Made by a program: the position numbers and the translations under genes
In this document: piece by piece, positions 48,659 to 56,779 of the stretch
Layout of the letters: every line of letters starts with the position of its first letter
How positions within the stretch are numbered: position 1 is the stretch's first letter
Origin: Qipengyuania sp. ABI-127-1
GTDB taxonomy: Bacteria > Pseudomonadota > Alphaproteobacteria > Sphingomonadales > Sphingomonadaceae
Assembly: GCA_022953095.1 (NCBI GenBank)
Contig: JALJCR010000003.1
Location: 124,001-188,000 of the forward strand
Reading direction: 5' to 3'
Length of the DNA stretch: 64,000 nucleotides
Notes under the pieces: generated by a model
What the model saw: the letters and a program-made list of their open reading frames with translations, nothing else
Database searches by the model: none
What the model was told of the DNA's origin: nothing

Positions 48659-49366
48659 TTAGAAAACGCCCGGGTTGGTGCGGCTGAAGGTCGTGCCATC
48701 CTCGCGGCGGAGAAGGTCGTACTGTGCGACCGGGGGTGCCGTGGTGCTGCCGTCTTCCGCAAGGCCATAGCTCCCCGCCACCAGCAGTCGTCCGCCCGAC
48801 AGGTCGATCAGCGCGCGGTCGAACTGCTCCGGCCCCATGGCGAAACAGCCGTTGGACCGGCCGAGGCGGCCCCAGCGGTCGACATGCTCGGGCGTGGCGT
48901 AATTCGCCTGGTGCATCACGATCGCGCGGGGAAGGGCGTTGGAATTGGTCGGATCGAGGCCGTCCAGGCGGATCGAGGTGCCATAACGTCCGACATACCA
49001 ACTGCGCGTCATGAAAGCGCCGCGGCTCGATGCCTCGCTACCCTCGATATTCGAATAGCGCTTGAGCCAGCCATCGTGTTCGCCATCGGAGCCCGTGCCA
49101 TGGCTGACATGATAGCTTGCCACGCGTTCGTTCTCGAGATCGACGAAATGGAAGCGCTTGCTTGCCGAATGCAGCCCGAAATCGGCGATCCCGACGATAT
49201 CCTTGCGCCAGACTTTCGATCCGACCCGTTCCAGTTCAGCGCGAGCAATCGCCATCAGCTTCGCGTCGCGTGCAGAAGTGGGATTGACCTGTGCAAACAG
49301 GCGCGTGGGAAGGGCTGCCACTGCTCCGGCAGCAAGAGTGCTCTTGATAAGATCGCGGCGTTTCAT
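48659..49366 (-). CDS. Murein L,D-transpeptidase catalytic domain protein (YkuD_2 family)
   Basis: A 235-residue exported protein. The N-terminus MKRRDLIKSTLAAGAVAALP looks like a Tat signal. The YkuD_2 domain shows YHVSHGTGSDGEHDGW, SSRGAFMTRSWYVG and the catalytic-type GRSNGCFAM (Cys174). ATG at 49366 has AAGGA eight bases upstream; the TTG at 49372 would give two more residues. It lies 6 bp from the convergent L,D-transpeptidase. Confidence 0.88.
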   Translation of the reverse strand: MKRRDLIKSTLAAGAVAALPTRLFAQVNPTSARDAKLMAIARAELERVGSKVWRKDIVGIADFGLHSASKRFHFVDLENERVASYHVSHGTGSDGEHDGWLKRYSNIEGSEASSRGAFMTRSWYVGRYGTSIRLDGLDPTNSNALPRAIVMHQANYATPEHVDRWGRLGRSNGCFAMGPEQFDRALIDLSGGRLLVAGSYGLAEDGSTTAPPVAQYDLLRREDGTTFSRTNPGVF

Positions 49367-49428
49367 CGACAATTTCCTTAGCAGGGAGCGACTGACGACG
49401 CCATGAACATTGCGCCCGGCCGGTCTGG

Positions 49429-49980
49429 CTATTCGCCCAGCACCATGCGGTCGCCCTCGATCCGTACCGGCTGGATGGTGGTCAGAAAGCTCTGGCCGAG
49501 CAGCGAGACGGCAAGACCATCGGGCACGATGACAGCGCGAACATTGCGCGCTTCGTGGCCGCCCAGGGTCACCCTATCCAGTGATACTTCCACGCCATGC
49601 ACCGGACCCGACGCGCCGCGGCCCACCGGGCGTATGTCTGCCGGGGACCAAAACAGACCCGCCGCCCGCGCATCGGTGCCGGTCAGCGCGACTATGCTTG
49701 CCCCGGTATCGATCAGGAAGGTGAGCCGCGTTCCGTTGATGTTGGCATCGGCATAGAAATGGCCGTCCGCGGCGCGCGGCAATTCGGTCGCACCCGCAAC
49801 CCATGCGGCATAGCTGTCGGTGTCGCCCGCTTGCGGATCGCTCGCGGTGTACGCGGCCGTGTCAGCGATGGCTGTGTCGGCGGGCGCGCCTTCGGTGGCG
49901 AAATCCATCGGGCCATCGGGCACCAAGGCTGCGCCCGCGAAGGCCGTGATGGCAATAGCAAGAAGGGCGATCTCCCGCAT
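49429..49980 (-). CDS. TIGR02281-type clan AA aspartic protease
   Basis: A 183-residue retropepsin-like protein with an N-terminal hydrophobic segment (IALLAIAITAFAGAALV). The single catalytic motif FLIDTGASIVALT contains the Asp-Thr-Gly, and SLLGQSFLTTI is the second family block (Leu-Leu-Gly). One copy implies dimer action. This family is widespread in alphaproteobacteria; substrates are unknown. Confidence 0.88.
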   Translation of the reverse strand: MREIALLAIAITAFAGAALVPDGPMDFATEGAPADTAIADTAAYTASDPQAGDTDSYAAWVAGATELPRAADGHFYADANINGTRLTFLIDTGASIVALTGTDARAAGLFWSPADIRPVGRGASGPVHGVEVSLDRVTLGGHEARNVRAVIVPDGLAVSLLGQSFLTTIQPVRIEGDRMVLGE

Positions 49981-50006
49981 GATGGCGGACTATGCGCAAG
50001 GCGGTG

Positions 50007-50495
50007 TTAAATCGCGGTAAAGCGCAGCAGCTCCGCATAGATTGCGTCGGCATCGCGGCTTGCCGCATTGCGCCAGGTGGTGGCGGTTTCTGGGTTCACC
50101 AGCGTCCCCTGCGGATCGACCACCAGCAGATTGGGCGTGCCCGGCAACGCCTCGAGGCCGAAACGGCGAGCAATATGCAGATTGTGGCCGTCATCGGTCT
50201 GAGGCATTCCGACATTTACGATGACCAGTTCGAAATGTTCGTCGATCAGTTCCGCAAAGCGCGGCGTTTGGAACAGGCCGGCCAGCGCCCGGCTGTCGTG
50301 ACACCAGTTCGCGCCCATGACCAGCAGCACTTTGGTATCGCGTTCACCCGCCCGCGCCAGTGCCGAATCCACGGCAGCGGTGGCATCCATCTGGGCATCG
50401 TAAGCCCGCGCTTCGGGATGGTGAGGCGCTTGGGGTGCTGGTGTGTGGGAACACGCTGCCAAAAGCAGCGCCAAACCGGCAGCGATGCAACGCAT
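50007..50495 (-). CDS. Thioredoxin-fold lipoprotein with CxxS motif
   Basis: A 162-residue lipoprotein (lipobox LLAAC). The thioredoxin-like domain has GANWCHDSRALAG, with the second Cys of the usual CxxC replaced by Ser, and the cis-Pro region GLEALPGTPNLLVVDPQG. A monothiol site suggests sulfenic-acid or mixed-disulfide chemistry rather than classical disulfide exchange (inference). ATG at 50495 begins two bases after the ispG stop. Confidence 0.82.
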   Translation of the reverse strand: MRCIAAGLALLLAACSHTPAPQAPHHPEARAYDAQMDATAAVDSALARAGERDTKVLLVMGANWCHDSRALAGLFQTPRFAELIDEHFELVIVNVGMPQTDDGHNLHIARRFGLEALPGTPNLLVVDPQGTLVNPETATTWRNAASRDADAIYAELLRFTAI

Positions 50496-50497
50496 TG

Positions 50498-51640
50498 CTA
50501 TTCCGCCGCCTCTCTCGCATGCGGATCGAAGGCCACTGCCTCGCCCGCCTCGATGAGTGCCGCTTTCTCTTCCACCAGTTTCACGATGTGGTCGAGCATG
50601 TCGTCGCTCTTCACATGGTGGTCGGTCACGCCTGAGAGGTAGACCATGTGTTTGCCATTGCCGCCGCCGGTGATGCCGATATCGGTCTCGCGCGCTTCGC
50701 CCGGGCCGTTGACCACGCAGCCGAGGACCGAGAGGCTCATCGGCGTCTTGATGTGTTCGAGCCGCTTTTCGAGCGTTTCGACCGTGCGGATCACATCGAA
50801 ACCCTGGCGCGAACAGCTCGGGCAGGACACCACCCGGACGCCGCGCGTGCGCAGGCCCAGGGCTTTCAGAATCTCGTAGCCGACCTTCACTTCCTGCTCG
50901 GGCTCGGCAGAGAGCGAGACGCGGATCGTGTCGCCGATGCCCGCCCACAGCAGGCTGCCGATCCCGATCGAGCTCTTCACCGTCCCGCCGACGAGGCCGC
51001 CCGCCTCGGTAATGCCGAGATGCAGCGGGCAGTCCACTGCCTCGGCCAGCCCGTGATAGGCGGCTACCGCGAGGAACACATCGCTGGCTTTCACCGCCAC
51101 CTTGTATTCGTGGAAATCGTGGTCCTGCAGCAGCTTGATGTGGTCGAGCGCGCTTTCGATCAGCGCTTCGGGGCAGGGCTCGCCGTATTTTTCGAGCAGG
51201 TCCTTTTCCAGGCTTCCGGCGTTCACCCCGATGCGGATCGCGCAGCCATTGGCCTTAGCCGCGCGGACCACCTCGGCCACGCGGTCGCTGCTGCCGATAT
51301 TGCCGGGATTGATCCGCAGGCAGGCCGCGCCTTTGTCGGCGGCCTCGAGCGCGCGCTTGTAGTGGAAATGAATGTCGGCGACGATCGGGACGCCAGCCGC
51401 CTTGGTGATCTTGTCGAAATGTTCGGTCGATTCCGCCGTCGGGCAGGAAACGCGAATGATATCCGCGCCCGCATCCTCGCAGCGGCGGATTTGATCGATC
51501 GTCGCGCCTACATCCTCGGTCGGCGTATTGGTCATGGTCTGCACGGTGATCGGCGCATCGCCACCTACGGGGACGTTGCCGACCATGATCTGGCGGGACT
51601 GGCGGCGCTCGATAGTGCGCCAAGGGCGGATGGAAGACAT
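50498..51640 (-). CDS. ispG: 4-hydroxy-3-methylbut-2-enyl diphosphate synthase (flavodoxin)
   Basis: A 380-residue 4Fe-4S enzyme of the MEP isoprenoid pathway. The N-terminus has [24 protein letters not shown]. The cluster cysteines are in [12 protein letters not shown] and [18 protein letters not shown] and [20 protein letters not shown] are typical blocks. ATG at 51640 is the natural start; the frame continues upstream to 51910 but that part has no homology-like features. Confidence 0.96.
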   Translation of the reverse strand: MSSIRPWRTIERRQSRQIMVGNVPVGGDAPITVQTMTNTPTEDVGATIDQIRRCEDAGADIIRVSCPTAESTEHFDKITKAAGVPIVADIHFHYKRALEAADKGAACLRINPGNIGSSDRVAEVVRAAKANGCAIRIGVNAGSLEKDLLEKYGEPCPEALIESALDHIKLLQDHDFHEYKVAVKASDVFLAVAAYHGLAEAVDCPLHLGITEAGGLVGGTVKSSIGIGSLLWAGIGDTIRVSLSAEPEQEVKVGYEILKALGLRTRGVRVVSCPSCSRQGFDVIRTVETLEKRLEHIKTPMSLSVLGCVVNGPGEARETDIGITGGGNGKHMVYLSGVTDHHVKSDDMLDHIVKLVEEKAALIEAGEAVAFDPHAREAAE

Positions 51641-51980
51641 GATGCGCGATATAGTCTGTGGAGCATGAAGGGGCAATGACAGGGCATATACCGTGCTGCA
51701 CGAATCGCCCGATGCCTTTGGCAATCTTTCTGGTGACCATGATGGGGTTTGGTCGCCCTGAGTTTCCCGGCCGACCTGCCTGGGATGATTTTGGTCCACT
51801 ATCGGGAATGGCCGGTCGGGCGGTGGTTGGGGGCTTGGCCTTGGAGGGCGCTGCTTCCGCACACGCGACCGCGCAGGCCGAAGCGTGCTTTCTGTAAGAT
51901 GACCGGACAATTCACAAGGACGTCATCACCCGGGTCTTAGCGGCTGTCGTCGAGGAAATGCACAGCAGCCGAGGGAAAAC
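51641..51980. other. Intergenic region ispG-DUF2799
   Basis: 340 bp between divergent genes. Short frames at 51658-51897 and 51749-51940 lack a ribosome site and the local codon pattern. The region presumably holds the two divergent promoters; no repeat, RNA gene or clear promoter boxes were recognised. Confidence 0.5.
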
Positions 51981-52532
51981 ATGGCGATCGGAAAACTCAA
52001 ACTGATATGCTCAGGCACAATCCTGATCGCAGGTTTATCGGCTTGCGCGACTATCTCGGAAAAAAGCTGCGCCTATGACGCATGGTATGATGTGGGTTTT
52101 CGCGGAGCGATGGCCAATCACGATCGAGCGGACTATCTCGACGACATCTTCAAAGACTGCGGTAAGCACGGTTTCGAACCAAATATCGCCGAATTGCAAC
52201 GTGGTTTTGCAGATGGGACGGAGCGCTTTTGCGAGCCCGATAACGGGTTTGCCTGGGGGCGCGCCGGACACGGCTATAACGGGATCTGCCGCTCGCCCGA
52301 ATTTTCCAATGCCTATGCGGAAGGCTACCACATCTATGAAATCGAGACACGCCGATCGGCGATTGTCTCGCGCCTGTCCTCGATCCGGTCCGAACTGGAA
52401 AAGCTGGAGAAGACGCTGGACGAGGATGAACTAACCGAAAAAGAACAACGCAAGGCCCGGCGCAAATACGACAAGCTTCGGCGCGAACGCAAGGATCTCA
52501 GGCGTGAGCTCGAGGCTCTGCCCTTTGTCTGA
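51981..52532 (+). CDS. DUF2799 lipoprotein
   Basis: A 183-residue lipoprotein (lipobox GLSAC). The DUF2799 pattern is seen as DWYDVGFRGA-like WYDVGFRGAMA, GRAGHGYNGICRSPEFSNAYAEGY and paired Cys residues. The C-terminal 60 residues form a charged coiled coil (SELEKLEKTLDEDELTEKEQ, KYDKLRRERKDLRRELE). Base composition is somewhat lower in GC than the flanks. Role in the envelope unknown. Ends convergently with nrsF. Confidence 0.85.
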   Translation: MAIGKLKLICSGTILIAGLSACATISEKSCAYDAWYDVGFRGAMANHDRADYLDDIFKDCGKHGFEPNIAELQRGFADGTERFCEPDNGFAWGRAGHGYNGICRSPEFSNAYAEGYHIYEIETRRSAIVSRLSSIRSELEKLEKTLDEDELTEKEQRKARRKYDKLRRERKDLRRELEALPFV

Positions 52533-52559
52533 TCGGGCTGCCGATGGTCGGTGGTCGGA

Positions 52560-53201
52560 TTACCAACGCACCAGCGGCGGGACGGCGAAGCGCCCGACAA
52601 GCGCGCCGAGAGCCACCGGCAAGGCATGCCAGGTGCCAAGGTGGGCCAGCGTGTCGATCGGGCAGGCCAGGCCATAGGCGAAGCTTCCCAGCGCGCCCGC
52701 CGCGATGCCGGTAAAGGTCCCGGCAAGCGTGGTCGAGACCGGTGCTCCGCGCCGCAGCCAGCCGACCAGCGCGGCAAAGGTCAGCACGCTAAAGGCCGAA
52801 CCGGCGAGGAAACAGTCCAGCCCATAAGGATCGTGCGTGACTTCGTGCAGATCGCCATGAAAGCCGAGCGTCACCAGCGCCGCAACCGGCAGCACCGCGA
52901 ACATCGCCAGTGACCAGCGCGCGCCGTCATGGCTGTTGCCGACGCGCGGTCCGGCCATGCGCACCACGGCCAACGCCGTTGCCACACCGAGCAGGCCCAG
53001 CATCCCATTGACGATGAAGAAAAACGCCGATGCGTGGCCCGACAGAACGCCGCGCCATAGCCCATCGAGCAGTTCGACGGCGAGGATCGTGCCGACGACG
53101 GCCAGTGCCACCAGCACAATACCGTGCATCAGCTTCATCGGCTGGACTGGCGACAGATCGGTCGCGAGCTCGTCGATCAGGGAATTGGGAACCCGGTTCA
53201 T
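52560..53201 (-). CDS. nrsF: NrsF-type membrane anti-sigma factor (DUF1109)
   Basis: A 213-residue protein with six membrane segments. Two cysteines, Cys130 (PYGLDCFLAG) and Cys180 (YGLACPIDT), are in the positions known in Caulobacter NrsF for sensing heavy metal or oxidant (from recall of that system). It begins 1 bp after the sigF stop, so the pair is co-expressed. It should hold SigF at the membrane until thiol modification releases it. Confidence 0.9.
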   Translation of the reverse strand: MNRVPNSLIDELATDLSPVQPMKLMHGIVLVALAVVGTILAVELLDGLWRGVLSGHASAFFFIVNGMLGLLGVATALAVVRMAGPRVGNSHDGARWSLAMFAVLPVAALVTLGFHGDLHEVTHDPYGLDCFLAGSAFSVLTFAALVGWLRRGAPVSTTLAGTFTGIAAGALGSFAYGLACPIDTLAHLGTWHALPVALGALVGRFAVPPLVRW

Positions 53202-53202
53202 G

Positions 53203-53733
53203 TCAGTCTGCTTTCTCTACGAGCGCGGACAGCTTCTTCAATCCGCGATGAATGTTTACCTTGACCAGGCTTTCGCTCTGGCCGGTCTTGGCCGAGGCTT
53301 CGGCGATCGACAGCCCTTCGATCTTGACCAGTTCGATCACTTCGCTCTGCTTGTCCGGCAGGTGAACGAACAACCGTTCCAGGCTCATCCGGGCCATCAC
53401 CGCCTCTTCGTCGCTGTCTTCGGCAGCGTCGTGGTCGCCCAGTTCGTCTTCCGCCTTGCGATAGACCTTGCGCAAGTGATCGACCCAGCGATAGCGCGCG
53501 ATCGCCGCCAGCCAGGGCAGGAAGGCGCGGGTCGGGTCCCAGGTCGCGCGCTTGGCGTGTACGGCCATCATCACTTCCTGAACCAGATCGTCGAGCTGCG
53601 CCGGGGCGACCCGGCGGCGGAAATAGCGTTCGAGCCACAGCTGGATTTCGGCGAGGAGCACGCGATAGGCGCTGGCATCGCCCTTTTGCGAGGCGGCCAT
53701 CAGCTGCGCAAGGCTGGCTTCGTCGGCGATCAT
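53203..53733 (-). CDS. sigF: ECF RNA polymerase sigma factor, SigF type (ECF16)
   Basis: A 176-residue sigma factor. Region 2 shows DDLVQEVMMAVHAKRATWDPTRAFLPWLAAIARYRWVDHLR with the DLVQE and W-L--IARN-like motifs. Region 4 is LPDKQSEVIELVKIEGLSIAEASAKTGQSESLVKVNIHRGLKKL. The Asp-Pro-x-R-x-F-x-x-W and K-V-N-I-H-R signatures fit the SigF/NrsF class. AGAAGGA lies four bases before the ATG. Order on this strand is bufA1-like, doxX, sigF, nrsF, so the sigma factor lies inside its own probable target operon. Confidence 0.92.
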   Translation of the reverse strand: MIADEASLAQLMAASQKGDASAYRVLLAEIQLWLERYFRRRVAPAQLDDLVQEVMMAVHAKRATWDPTRAFLPWLAAIARYRWVDHLRKVYRKAEDELGDHDAAEDSDEEAVMARMSLERLFVHLPDKQSEVIELVKIEGLSIAEASAKTGQSESLVKVNIHRGLKKLSALVEKAD

Positions 53734-53763
53734 CGCGTCCTTCTCCCCTCGATCCGCAGGCTA

Positions 53764-54222
53764 TCAGCTGGCGCGGCGCGAGGCGAGCAGCGCGTCGAGC
53801 GAGAACAGGCCTCCCCCGCGCGATACCAGCACTGCCGCCATGGCGACCCACACGATATGCGTTTGCCACCATGCTTCGGGATAGACGAAGATCTGGATCA
53901 CCAGCGTCATCACCAGCAGCGCCAGCGCCGAGAACCGCGAAAAAAAGCCGAGCACCAGCAGGATGGGGAAGAGGTGCTCGGCATAGGTGGCCATCGGGGT
54001 CGCGATGGCCGGGGGGATGGGCAGATCCGAATATTCATATTCGAACAGGAAATAGGCCTGGTCGCTGATCGAGAGCAGCGAACCGTCCTCGACCTTGGTG
54101 CGGCCCGAGCGCCAGAAGATCCCGGCGAGCGCCACACGGGTAAGCAGCAGCGCCAGCCCTTCCGGCACGCGCGAAGCGAGCCATGCGGCAAGGTGATCGT
54201 AGCGGGCTAGTAGCGTCTGCAT
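53764..54222 (-). CDS. DoxX-family membrane protein
   Basis: A 152-residue protein with four membrane segments. LLLTRVALAGIFWRSGRTKV is the DoxX N-terminal signature, and PFWLLLGLAT-like FPILLVLGFFSRFSALALLVMTLVIQIF the middle. DoxX proteins recur in bufferin operons (BufD position, from recall); the role is unclear. It lies between the four-Cys peptide gene and sigF, 30 bp from each. Confidence 0.88.
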   Translation of the reverse strand: MQTLLARYDHLAAWLASRVPEGLALLLTRVALAGIFWRSGRTKVEDGSLLSISDQAYFLFEYEYSDLPIPPAIATPMATYAEHLFPILLVLGFFSRFSALALLVMTLVIQIFVYPEAWWQTHIVWVAMAAVLVSRGGGLFSLDALLASRRAS

Positions 54223-54254
54223 GGCTTACCTCGTGTGGCTGGGAGCGGGATCGG

Positions 54255-54542
54255 TCAGCGCTTGATGGCGGTCAGCGAACCCTTGCCCTTGGGTGTGGAG
54301 ATCTTCTCGCAACTGCCCTTGGGGACGAGCTTCCAGGCATTGCCCTGGTAATCGCGGGTGGAGGTTCCGGCGCAGCTGGTGCCAGGTCCTGCGGCGCAAT
54401 CGTTTTCGCCAGCCTTGGCGACGCCGTAGCATTTTTCCATCGCGGGTTTCTTCTGCGCGGCGGCTGGGGTGGCGGCAAGACCGGCGGCGACGCTGGCGGA
54501 CAGCGCCATACCGGCGAGACGGGCAATCGATTGGGTGTTCAT
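54255..54542 (-). CDS. BufA1-like bufferin precursor (DUF2282), four Cys
   Basis: A 95-residue exported peptide. The signal peptide is cleaved near AATPAAAQ. The mature part carries four cysteines, Cys38, Cys49, Cys57 and Cys78, in the contexts [23 protein letters not shown] and PKGSCEK. This is the DUF2282/BufA1 pattern, a ribosomal peptide modified by an MNIO enzyme to bind copper (family knowledge). ATG at 54542 follows GAGAGAGAT; the frame to 54629 runs through the promoter. First gene of the arm that contains doxX, sigF and nrsF. Confidence 0.88.
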   Translation of the reverse strand: MNTQSIARLAGMALSASVAAGLAATPAAAQKKPAMEKCYGVAKAGENDCAAGPGTSCAGTSTRDYQGNAWKLVPKGSCEKISTPKGKGSLTAIKR

Positions 54543-54609
54543 ATCGGTATCTCTCTCGAAAACTTCATCTGGGGGGCGCCCCGGCACGAACGCCGGAACT
54601 GGCCTGTCA

Positions 54610-54635
54610 TTCGGGCGGGTGCCGGGCATCGTTAC
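54610..54635 (-). promoter_or_regulatory. SigF-type promoter, minus arm
   Basis: On the minus strand GTAACG (54635-54630), exactly 16 bp, then CGAA (54613-54610). This matches the SigF consensus GTAACC-N16-CGAA known from Caulobacter except for the last -35 base. It lies 68 bp before the ATG of the four-Cys peptide. Confidence 0.75.
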
Positions 54636-54660
54636 AGCGCGACGAAAAAATTCCGGCGGT

Positions 54661-54686
54661 GTAACCGGCGCGGGCCAGCGCGCGAA
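54661..54686 (+). promoter_or_regulatory. SigF-type promoter, plus arm
   Basis: GTAACC (54661-54666), exactly 16 bp, then CGAA (54683-54686), a full match to the SigF consensus. It lies 52 bp before the ATG of the six-Cys peptide and 25 bp from the divergent SigF promoter. Confidence 0.8.
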
Positions 54687-54738
54687 CGACCCCCGTGTGC
54701 GCAGTCCCGCGCATCACGATCAAAAGGGATCACGTCCA

Positions 54739-55023
54739 ATGACCGCCATTCGCAAACCCGCCGCCGCAGCCGCCGCCGCAGCCTTCGCGCTTTCCTCCAT
54801 GGCTGCTTTCGCTGCCGAACCGCCCGCGGGCAGCACCGGCCGCGCGCTCGGTGCGGAAGACACCGTCCATTGCTACGGCGTGCATTCGTGCAAGGGTCAG
54901 GCCGACTGCGCGACCACCGAGAATGCCTGCAAGGGCCAGAACGACTGCAAGGGTCACGGCTTCAAGGCGATGAAGGCGGGTGACTGCCTCGCCAAGGGCG
55001 GCACGATCGGCGACCTCGGCTGA
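54739..55023 (+). CDS. BufA2-like bufferin precursor, six Cys
   Basis: A 94-residue exported peptide with an Ala-rich signal peptide ending at AAFAAEP. Six cysteines, Cys45, Cys51, Cys57, Cys64, Cys70 and Cys83, have the spacing C-x5-C-x5-C-x6-C-x5-C-x12-C with repeated CKGQ, as in HSCKGQADC and NACKGQNDCKGHG. This is the BufA2 pattern. In studied bufferins such Cys become thiooxazole-type metal ligands. ATG at 54739 lies behind AAAAGGG. Followed at 80 bp by the MNIO maturase gene. Confidence 0.9.
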   Translation: MTAIRKPAAAAAAAAFALSSMAAFAAEPPAGSTGRALGAEDTVHCYGVHSCKGQADCATTENACKGQNDCKGHGFKAMKAGDCLAKGGTIGDLG

Positions 55024-55103
55024 TCCGTCTCCCGGCGGCCCGGCCAACCCCTATCCTCCTCCGGTCCGCCGGGCCGCAACCTCCTTCTCGTAACGGAGTC
55101 ACA

Positions 55104-55940
55104 ATGAGCGCGATCGCCCCCTTTCACGGTTTCGGCCTCGGCCTCAGGCGCACCCACTACGCCGACTTCCTCGAGGGCGAGGTCGATGTCGATTTCGTCG
55201 AGGTCATTTCCGAAAACTACATGGTCGAGGGCGGCAAGCCTTTGCGCGTGCTCGAACAGGTGCGCGAAAAGCACCCGGTGATCCTTCACGGCGTGTCGAT
55301 GTCGATCGGGTCCGCGCAAGGGTTGGATGAAGATCACCTCTCGCAGCTGCGCGGGCTGGCCGACCGGATCGATCCGCTGTGGGTGTCCGACCATCTGTGC
55401 TGGACCCGCACCAGTGCGCACAACAGCCACGACCTCCTGCCGCTGCCGCTGACGCGCGAGGCGCTCGACGCGGTCTGTGCCAATATCGACCGCGCGCAGG
55501 ACGCGCTTGGGCGGCCGATGTTGTTCGAAAATCCGTCGAGCTATCTGACCTTTCCCGAAGACGAGATGGCCGAATGGGAATTCCTGTCGGAGATGGCGCA
55601 GCGGACGGGATGCTACCTGCTGCTCGACATCAACAATGTCTATGTGAGCGCGCATAATCACGGGTTTTCGGCGCGCGACTACATCGCCGGGCTCCCGCTC
55701 GACCGGGTGCGCCAGATCCATTTGGCAGGGCACGAACCGGGCGAGATCATCATCGACACGCACGACCGCGCGGTGAGCGGCGGCGTGTGGGAGCTTTATG
55801 CGGATACGATCGCGCAGCTCGGGCCGGTCGCGACGATGATCGAGCGCGACGACAAGATCCCGCCGCTGGCCGAGTTGCTCGCCGAACTCGAGCTCGCGCG
55901 ATCGCTGGGGCGGGGCAATGCGGGGGCCATCGCAGCATGA
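55104..55940 (+). CDS. bufB: MNIO-family (DUF692) bufferin maturase
   Basis: A 278-residue multinuclear non-haem iron oxidative enzyme with a TIM-barrel fold. Metal-site residues are visible in order: FVEVISENYM, VILHGVSMSIG, WVSDHLCW, MLFENPSSYL, LLLDINNVYVSA, QIHLAGHEPG, DTHDRAV and MIERDDKIP. The family oxidises Cys of the partner peptide to form heterocycles. It directly follows the six-Cys precursor. The stop overlaps the ATG of the DUF2063 gene, so the two are coupled. Confidence 0.93.
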   Translation: MSAIAPFHGFGLGLRRTHYADFLEGEVDVDFVEVISENYMVEGGKPLRVLEQVREKHPVILHGVSMSIGSAQGLDEDHLSQLRGLADRIDPLWVSDHLCWTRTSAHNSHDLLPLPLTREALDAVCANIDRAQDALGRPMLFENPSSYLTFPEDEMAEWEFLSEMAQRTGCYLLLDINNVYVSAHNHGFSARDYIAGLPLDRVRQIHLAGHEPGEIIIDTHDRAVSGGVWELYADTIAQLGPVATMIERDDKIPPLAELLAELELARSLGRGNAGAIAA

Positions 55941-56779
55941 CCGGCCTTGCCCAGCGACAGGCGGCCTTTCTCGGCGCGATTCTTGACGATGAGGCACCTT
56001 TGCCAACGGGCTGGGGCGACGAACGCGCGCCGGGTCTCGCGATTTATCGCAACAATTACCGCACGTCGTTGATGGAAGCGCTACGCTCGACCTTCGAGAG
56101 GACCGAGCGGCTTGTCGGCGAGGATGCGTTCCGCCGCGCCGCCGCGCATCACTGCATCATGCATCCCCCGCGAAGCTGGACTCTCGACCTCGTCGGGAAG
56201 GGCTTTCCCGAAACCTGCACCGAGCTTTTCACACACGATCCCGACGTGGCCGAACTGGCTGCGCTCGAATGGGCGATGCACGAGGCATTTGTCGCACGGA
56301 ACACAAAACCGCTGACCACCGCCGGATTCGGGGAGGCCTGCGCCAAATTCACCGAAGGCGACTGGGAAGACCTCACATTAACCTTGGTGCCCGATCTGCG
56401 CGTGGTTGGCGCAAGCCATGATCTCGTTCGCCTCTGGTCTTCCCTTGCTGCGGATAGGGCGAAACCGGATGTGGTCCCGTGCGGAGAGGCGCAATGTGCG
56501 ATCGTCTGGCGCGAGGGCGAACGACCCGTCTTCGCTCTTCGGCCGGCATGGGAAGGCGCGGCACTGGACGCGTTTCAGAGGGGCGCGACATTCGGCGCGG
56601 TTTGCGCGGCGCTGATCGAAACGCTGGGCGAAGAAGCGGCAATCGCCGAAGCCGGTGCGATGCTGGCCCGATGGGTCGGCGAAGGGCTGGTCGAAAAACT
56701 GGCTCAGGGGGTAGTGGCGTCGCCCGCCGTTACCCCGCTCTCGCCCTTCGCGTCCGACTCGTCCTTGTCGGTCCGGTAA
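55937..56779 (+). CDS. bufC: DUF2063 protein, bufferin maturation partner
   Basis: A 280-residue protein. The N-terminal DUF2063 domain shows LAQRQAAFLGAIL, GLAIYRNNYRTSLMEALRSTFERTERLVGEDAFRRAA and HPPRSWTLDLVGKGFPE. A second, looser domain follows with AELAALEWAMHEAF and ends in a winged-helix-like part. It recruits or presents the precursor to the MNIO enzyme in related systems. ATG at 55937 overlaps bufB. The last 76 bp overlap the convergent peptidase gene. Confidence 0.9.
   Translation: MTGLAQRQAAFLGAILDDEAPLPTGWGDERAPGLAIYRNNYRTSLMEALRSTFERTERLVGEDAFRRAAAHHCIMHPPRSWTLDLVGKGFPETCTELFTHDPDVAELAALEWAMHEAFVARNTKPLTTAGFGEACAKFTEGDWEDLTLTLVPDLRVVGASHDLVRLWSSLAADRAKPDVVPCGEAQCAIVWREGERPVFALRPAWEGAALDAFQRGATFGAVCAALIETLGEEAAIAEAGAMLARWVGEGLVEKLAQGVVASPAVTPLSPFASDSSLSVR

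Noticed and set aside
51658-51940. Small frames between ispG and the DUF2799 gene
   Set aside because: No ribosome site, atypical composition, two mutually overlapping frames.
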